Source of the DNA: Ustilaginoidea virens
Taxonomy: Eukaryota; Ascomycota; Sordariomycetes; Hypocreales; Clavicipitaceae
Direction of reading: 5' to 3'
DNA: 64,000 nucleotides
Assembly: GCF_000687475.1 (NCBI RefSeq)
Contig: NC_057320.1
Span: 1,612,001-1,676,000 of the forward strand
Part shown: one piece after another, positions 60,728 to 64,000 of the stretch
Numbering within the stretch: the stretch's first letter is position 1
Layout of the letters: every line of letters begins with the position of its first letter
Position numbers and translations under genes: made by a program
Notes under the pieces: model-generated
Seen by the model: the letters and a program-made list of their open reading frames with translations, nothing else
Databases searched by the model: none
What the model was told of the DNA's origin: nothing

Positions 60728-63288
60728 TTACTTGGTTCTCTTGGCTTCGAGTTCAGCTTCGTATTTCGCAACAAGCTCTTTTCTGATAGCCCGGTTAGCT
60801 CTTTGCGCTCATCATGACCTGCTACCATGACTTACTGTAGATGAGGGGGGGCTGGAGCGTAGTGGCTAAATTCCATACTGAACTCCCCCTTTCCTTGTGT
60901 TGCAGCTCTCAGTTGCGAATTGAAGCCAAACATGGCATTTAAGCTGCAGTCACAAATTAAGGTGAACTCTTCATTGCCGATTTCCGTATCATGGATAGTG
61001 GCGTTCCTCTTATTCATGAGCATGAGAATGTTTCCCTGAAATTCGTTGGGTGCTGTGATGGTGGTTCTCATAAGCGGTTCCAAAACTTGACCGCCCGCAT
61101 CTGTGAATGCCTTTTTGAACGCCATTTGCGTTGCTAAGCTGAAGGCATAGTCAGACGAATCAGTTACATGGGTGGCACCGTCGTTAATAACCATCTTGGT
61201 CCCGATAACTCTATGGCCCAAAAGTGGCCCATTTTCGCAAGCCAAGTCAAATCCCTTAGCACAGGCGGTCAAGAACTTGTCGGGGATATGACCACCAACG
61301 ACTCGGCTTTCATACTTGTTTTCCTCTGGCTTTTCGTTGGGCTCAATCCATCCGGCAACCCTGGCGAAATCACCTGGGCCGCCACTCTGTCGTCGAAGCA
61401 AATAATCAAATTCAGCTTGCTTTGATATCGTTTCTCGGTAGGCGACTCTCGGTTGACCAGTAATACAATCGGTTTTGTATTCCCGCTTTAATCGCTCGAC
61501 ATAAACCTCAAGATGCAATTCTCCCATACCTGAAATGATTGTCTCTTCGCTCTCAGGGTCCACATGTACTCGGAATGTCGGATCCTCGCGCTGAAACCTG
61601 TTCATAGCCTTACTAAAGTTGTCCGCGTCTACAGTGCGCTTTGGCCTGATAGACAAGGACATAACCGCATCAGGAACAAACATAGACGACATGGTGTATG
61701 GCAATCCGCCATCCGTAAAAGTGTCACCCGAGGCGCAGTCGACGCCGAAAACAGCGCAAATTTCCCCAGCACCCACTTCTGAAACGTCCTCCATTTCATT
61801 CGAATGCATGCGTACAATGCGGGGAATTCGAACCTTTTTGTCCGTCCTGGAGTTGAAAAGGTAGCTCCCTTTTGTGAGTGTTCCCTGATAGACACGGATG
61901 TATGTGAGTTGCCCATAATTATTTTCCTCCAGCTTGAATGCCAGTCCAACAAACGCTGGAGTGTTGTAAGGAATTAGTTTAACCTGTTTCTCCCCCTTGG
62001 ACTTGTCAAGTGCTGTATTCTCGATTTCGGACGGATTTGGTAGATAATCACAAACAGCATCCAACATGGGTTGGACCGCCTTGTCTGCGAGAGCAGAACC
62101 TATTAAGACGGGAGAAAAATTGCGGGCAATGGTAGCACGTCGTATGGCAGCTTTGATCTGTTTCGTGGTGGGTTCTCTTTCTTCCAGGAAGATTTCAGCC
62201 ATCTCGTCATCAACGTCGGCCAACTTCTCAATAAGAGCTTGTCGCTTCTCCGCCGCAAAATCTCTAAGGCTGTCGGGAATAATCGTAGCTTGGCGAACTT
62301 TGGTTCCTCTTGGGCCTTCAAAGTACAATGCCTTCATTTCAATCAAATCAACAACACCTTCAAATTCATCTTCAGACCCAATGGGAATTTGGATGGCGGC
62401 CGCAGGCATCTTCAGCTTGGAGTTAATTTGCTCCACAGCTTTCCAAGGGTTGGCACCCATGCGGTCCATTTTATTGACGAAAGAGATTCTGGGAACATTA
62501 TACCGCTTCATTTGACGATCAACTGTGATGGTTTGTGACTGCACTCCGCTGACGGCACACAAAACCAAGACCGCGCCGTCGAGAACACGAAGTGCGCGCT
62601 CCACTTCAATAGTGAAGTCGATGTGGCCTGGAGTGTCGATTAAATTGAAGTGGTAGGTCTCCTCCTTTCCATTCTCGACTTTCTTCCAATCGCAAAATGT
62701 CGCTGCTGACTGAATGGTGATTCCCTTTTCCCTTTCAAGCTCCATGGAGTCCATTTTTGCTCCAATAGCATCCTTGCCTCTAACCTCGTGGATAGCTTTG
62801 ATACGGCCGGTGTAGAAGAGTACACGCTCCGTCACTGTCGTTTTGCCGCTATCGATATGTGCCTAGCAAACGCAATTAGCTGGCTTCTATTCTGAGCATG
62901 ATGATCCGGAAAATCTTTACAGCAATCCCAATGTTTCGAACTCTAGAGAGCCTCTGGACCTCTTCTGGCGCCATATTGGCCTCCATATGTTCGGCGGTCA
63001 AACGTGCAACGTCGTTCTTAGTCTTGCTTAGGCTGAATTATGCAACCAATTAGCAGTCTGCCACTGATCGAGAGAAAATTGACGCAAGGATATTCTTGAT
63101 CTACAGCTTTTGACATACGCTTCTTGTGCTGCACTTGATTTTTGCAGAAAAGTTTGACTGAAAGCTCTGTCTTGTCCGCATTCCGAGTTTGCGGCCAAGG
63201 GAGCCGGGCGGCGCAAATTGATGGCTTGCCATTGCCCAGTAAGCAAAAGATGGGAATTCAGCCATCTGGCTGTCCTGGGTATTCTCAT
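60728..63288 (-). CDS. MEF1: Mitochondrial elongation factor G (EF-G1)
   Basis: The GTPase that drives ribosome translocation in mitochondria. Four exons on the minus strand, 63,288-63,119, 63,032-62,921, 62,862-60,836 and 60,782-60,728, give 787 residues. Introns of 86, 58 and 53 bp are GT-AG with CTAAT-type branch sites in the first two. The second join restores the P-loop A-H-I-D-S-G-K-T (95-102). Other G-domain motifs are K-G-I-T-I-Q-S-A (switch I, about 140-147), D-T-P-G-H (170-174) and N-K-M-D (224-227), followed by EF-G domains II-V. The first 55 residues are rich in Arg, Ser and Ala, as a mitochondrial presequence should be. A stop at 60,832 would be reached if the last intron were missed; splicing adds [17 protein letters not shown], a typical ending. 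Confidence 0.95.
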
Positions 63289-63600
63289 ACTGAAGCTGGG
63301 CCTTTAAAAAGCACCAGCTTCCTCCTCGTGAGGAGAAAGAGCTGGTCTACTCAGGGCGTCAGTTGGGTAGAAAATGAAGATAGATGTACGGAGTATTTGC
63401 ACAAAAAAAAAAAAGCGGCGCCAGGCTACTTTAGGTTAGGTACGTGGTAGGCAGGTACCTACAGTAGGTATCCAAAAGTCCCGCAACAAAAATGCGCAGC
63501 GCAAAGTCTTCGCGCCTCAATCAATTTTACCCTTTACATTACAACGCTTATTATATGCCCACAACAATGCCTGGAAATCGTGCCTTTGGTAAAGAAATAT
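63289..63600 (-). promoter_or_regulatory. MEF1 upstream region
   Basis: About 300 bp of normal-composition DNA. It includes an A12 run (63,401-63,412) and repeated GGTACCTAC / TAGGTA elements around 63,435-63,472 that form small inverted repeats. The open frame at 63,142-63,450 overlaps exon 1 antisense and is not a gene. Confidence 0.5.
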
Positions 63601-63840
63601 CAGGAAATCGTCAGAAGAATTATAAATTTTTGCCAGTATAAAAAACTGCTATAATTGCAAAATTATTGCAAAGTAAAATCTACTTTATTATAGCTGCTAT
63701 CTTTAACGCGTTATACATATATATATGTATTACTCTAGCTAAGCTATCTAGGGGGGGATGGGTCCCCATCTAGCCTAGTGCTAGTACCTCTATGTCTAAT
63801 CTATATAGGAAACCCGAGTATCAGGAGGAAAACCTATATA
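63601..63840. other. AT-rich transition out of the gene island
   Basis: Composition turns AT-rich from about 63,600. There is an (AT)n stretch near 63,713-63,728 and a GGGGATGGGTCCCC palindrome near 63,757-63,770. No gene was seen. Confidence 0.5.
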
Positions 63841-64000
63841 CTATCTGTAGTCAATAGTATCTCTTTGACTATAGGGTATATAAGAGCCGCTAATTACACC
63901 AAAGCCTATTTTAACCTTTACTAATCCTAGATCATTTTTAGTCTTAAATTTCTATTAATTTTATAACTAACCTCCTAGCCTATAATACTTCCGACCCGTA
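63841..64000 (+). pseudogene. Gypsy integrase fragment, degraded, running off the window
   Basis: From 63,879 the frame reads Y-K-S-R-stop-L-H-Q-S-L and later I-S-I-N-F-I-T-N-L. This is the same integrase region as at about 40,815-40,915 in the gypsy element, with stops from C-to-T change and the core Asp changed to Asn. It marks the start of the next repeat block. Confidence 0.72.

Overview
The window is filamentous-fungal DNA (Pezizomycotina; the gene structures and proteins look Eurotiomycete-like, but the species is not recognised). It has two sharply different parts. Positions 1 to about 51,990 are a gene-free, AT-rich block of degraded retrotransposons. Positions about 52,000-63,600 are a normal-composition gene island. 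Retroelement sequence resumes by about 63,840 and runs off the end of the window.

The repeat block carries a strong repeat-induced point mutation (RIP) signature: CpA and TpG are scarce, TpA is very common, and in-frame stops are nearly all TAG or TAA where Gln or Trp codons would be expected. It is mostly several copies of a 6.4 kb LINE (family A, Tad1-like: zinc-knuckle ORF1, then endonuclease, reverse transcriptase and a C-terminal zinc motif, ending in a (TAA)n tail). A related second family (B) is also present. Elements are stacked inside each other, and several insertions can be dated relative to each other from their target-site duplications. A 2.05 kb truncated A copy sits in A5, a B copy and a 596 bp terminal-repeat element (TRIM) sit in A7, and a 6.6 kb B copy splits a Ty3/gypsy element. 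LTR debris with a 1.5 kb tandem duplication and a complete Ty1/copia element (46,169-51,986) close the block. No intact transposon ORF remains.

The gene island holds four multi-exon genes, whose exons I joined by eye from splice sites and family conservation: an MBOAT lysophospholipid acyltransferase (ALE1 type, +), a serine-rich protein with two C-terminal membrane segments (-), homoisocitrate dehydrogenase of lysine synthesis (LYS12 type, +) and mitochondrial elongation factor G (MEF1, -). The first two are convergent, the middle two diverge across a 1.7 kb spacer that carries a LINE-tail relic, and the last two are convergent. They are unrelated housekeeping functions (lipid remodelling, lysine synthesis, mitochondrial translation), not a pathway cluster.

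The least ordinary items are the TRIM with tRNA-like A-box and B-box sequences, the 3'-terminal hairpin and polypyrimidine architecture shared by the LINE families, and a copia LTR ending only 175 bp before the ALE1 start codon in the same orientation.
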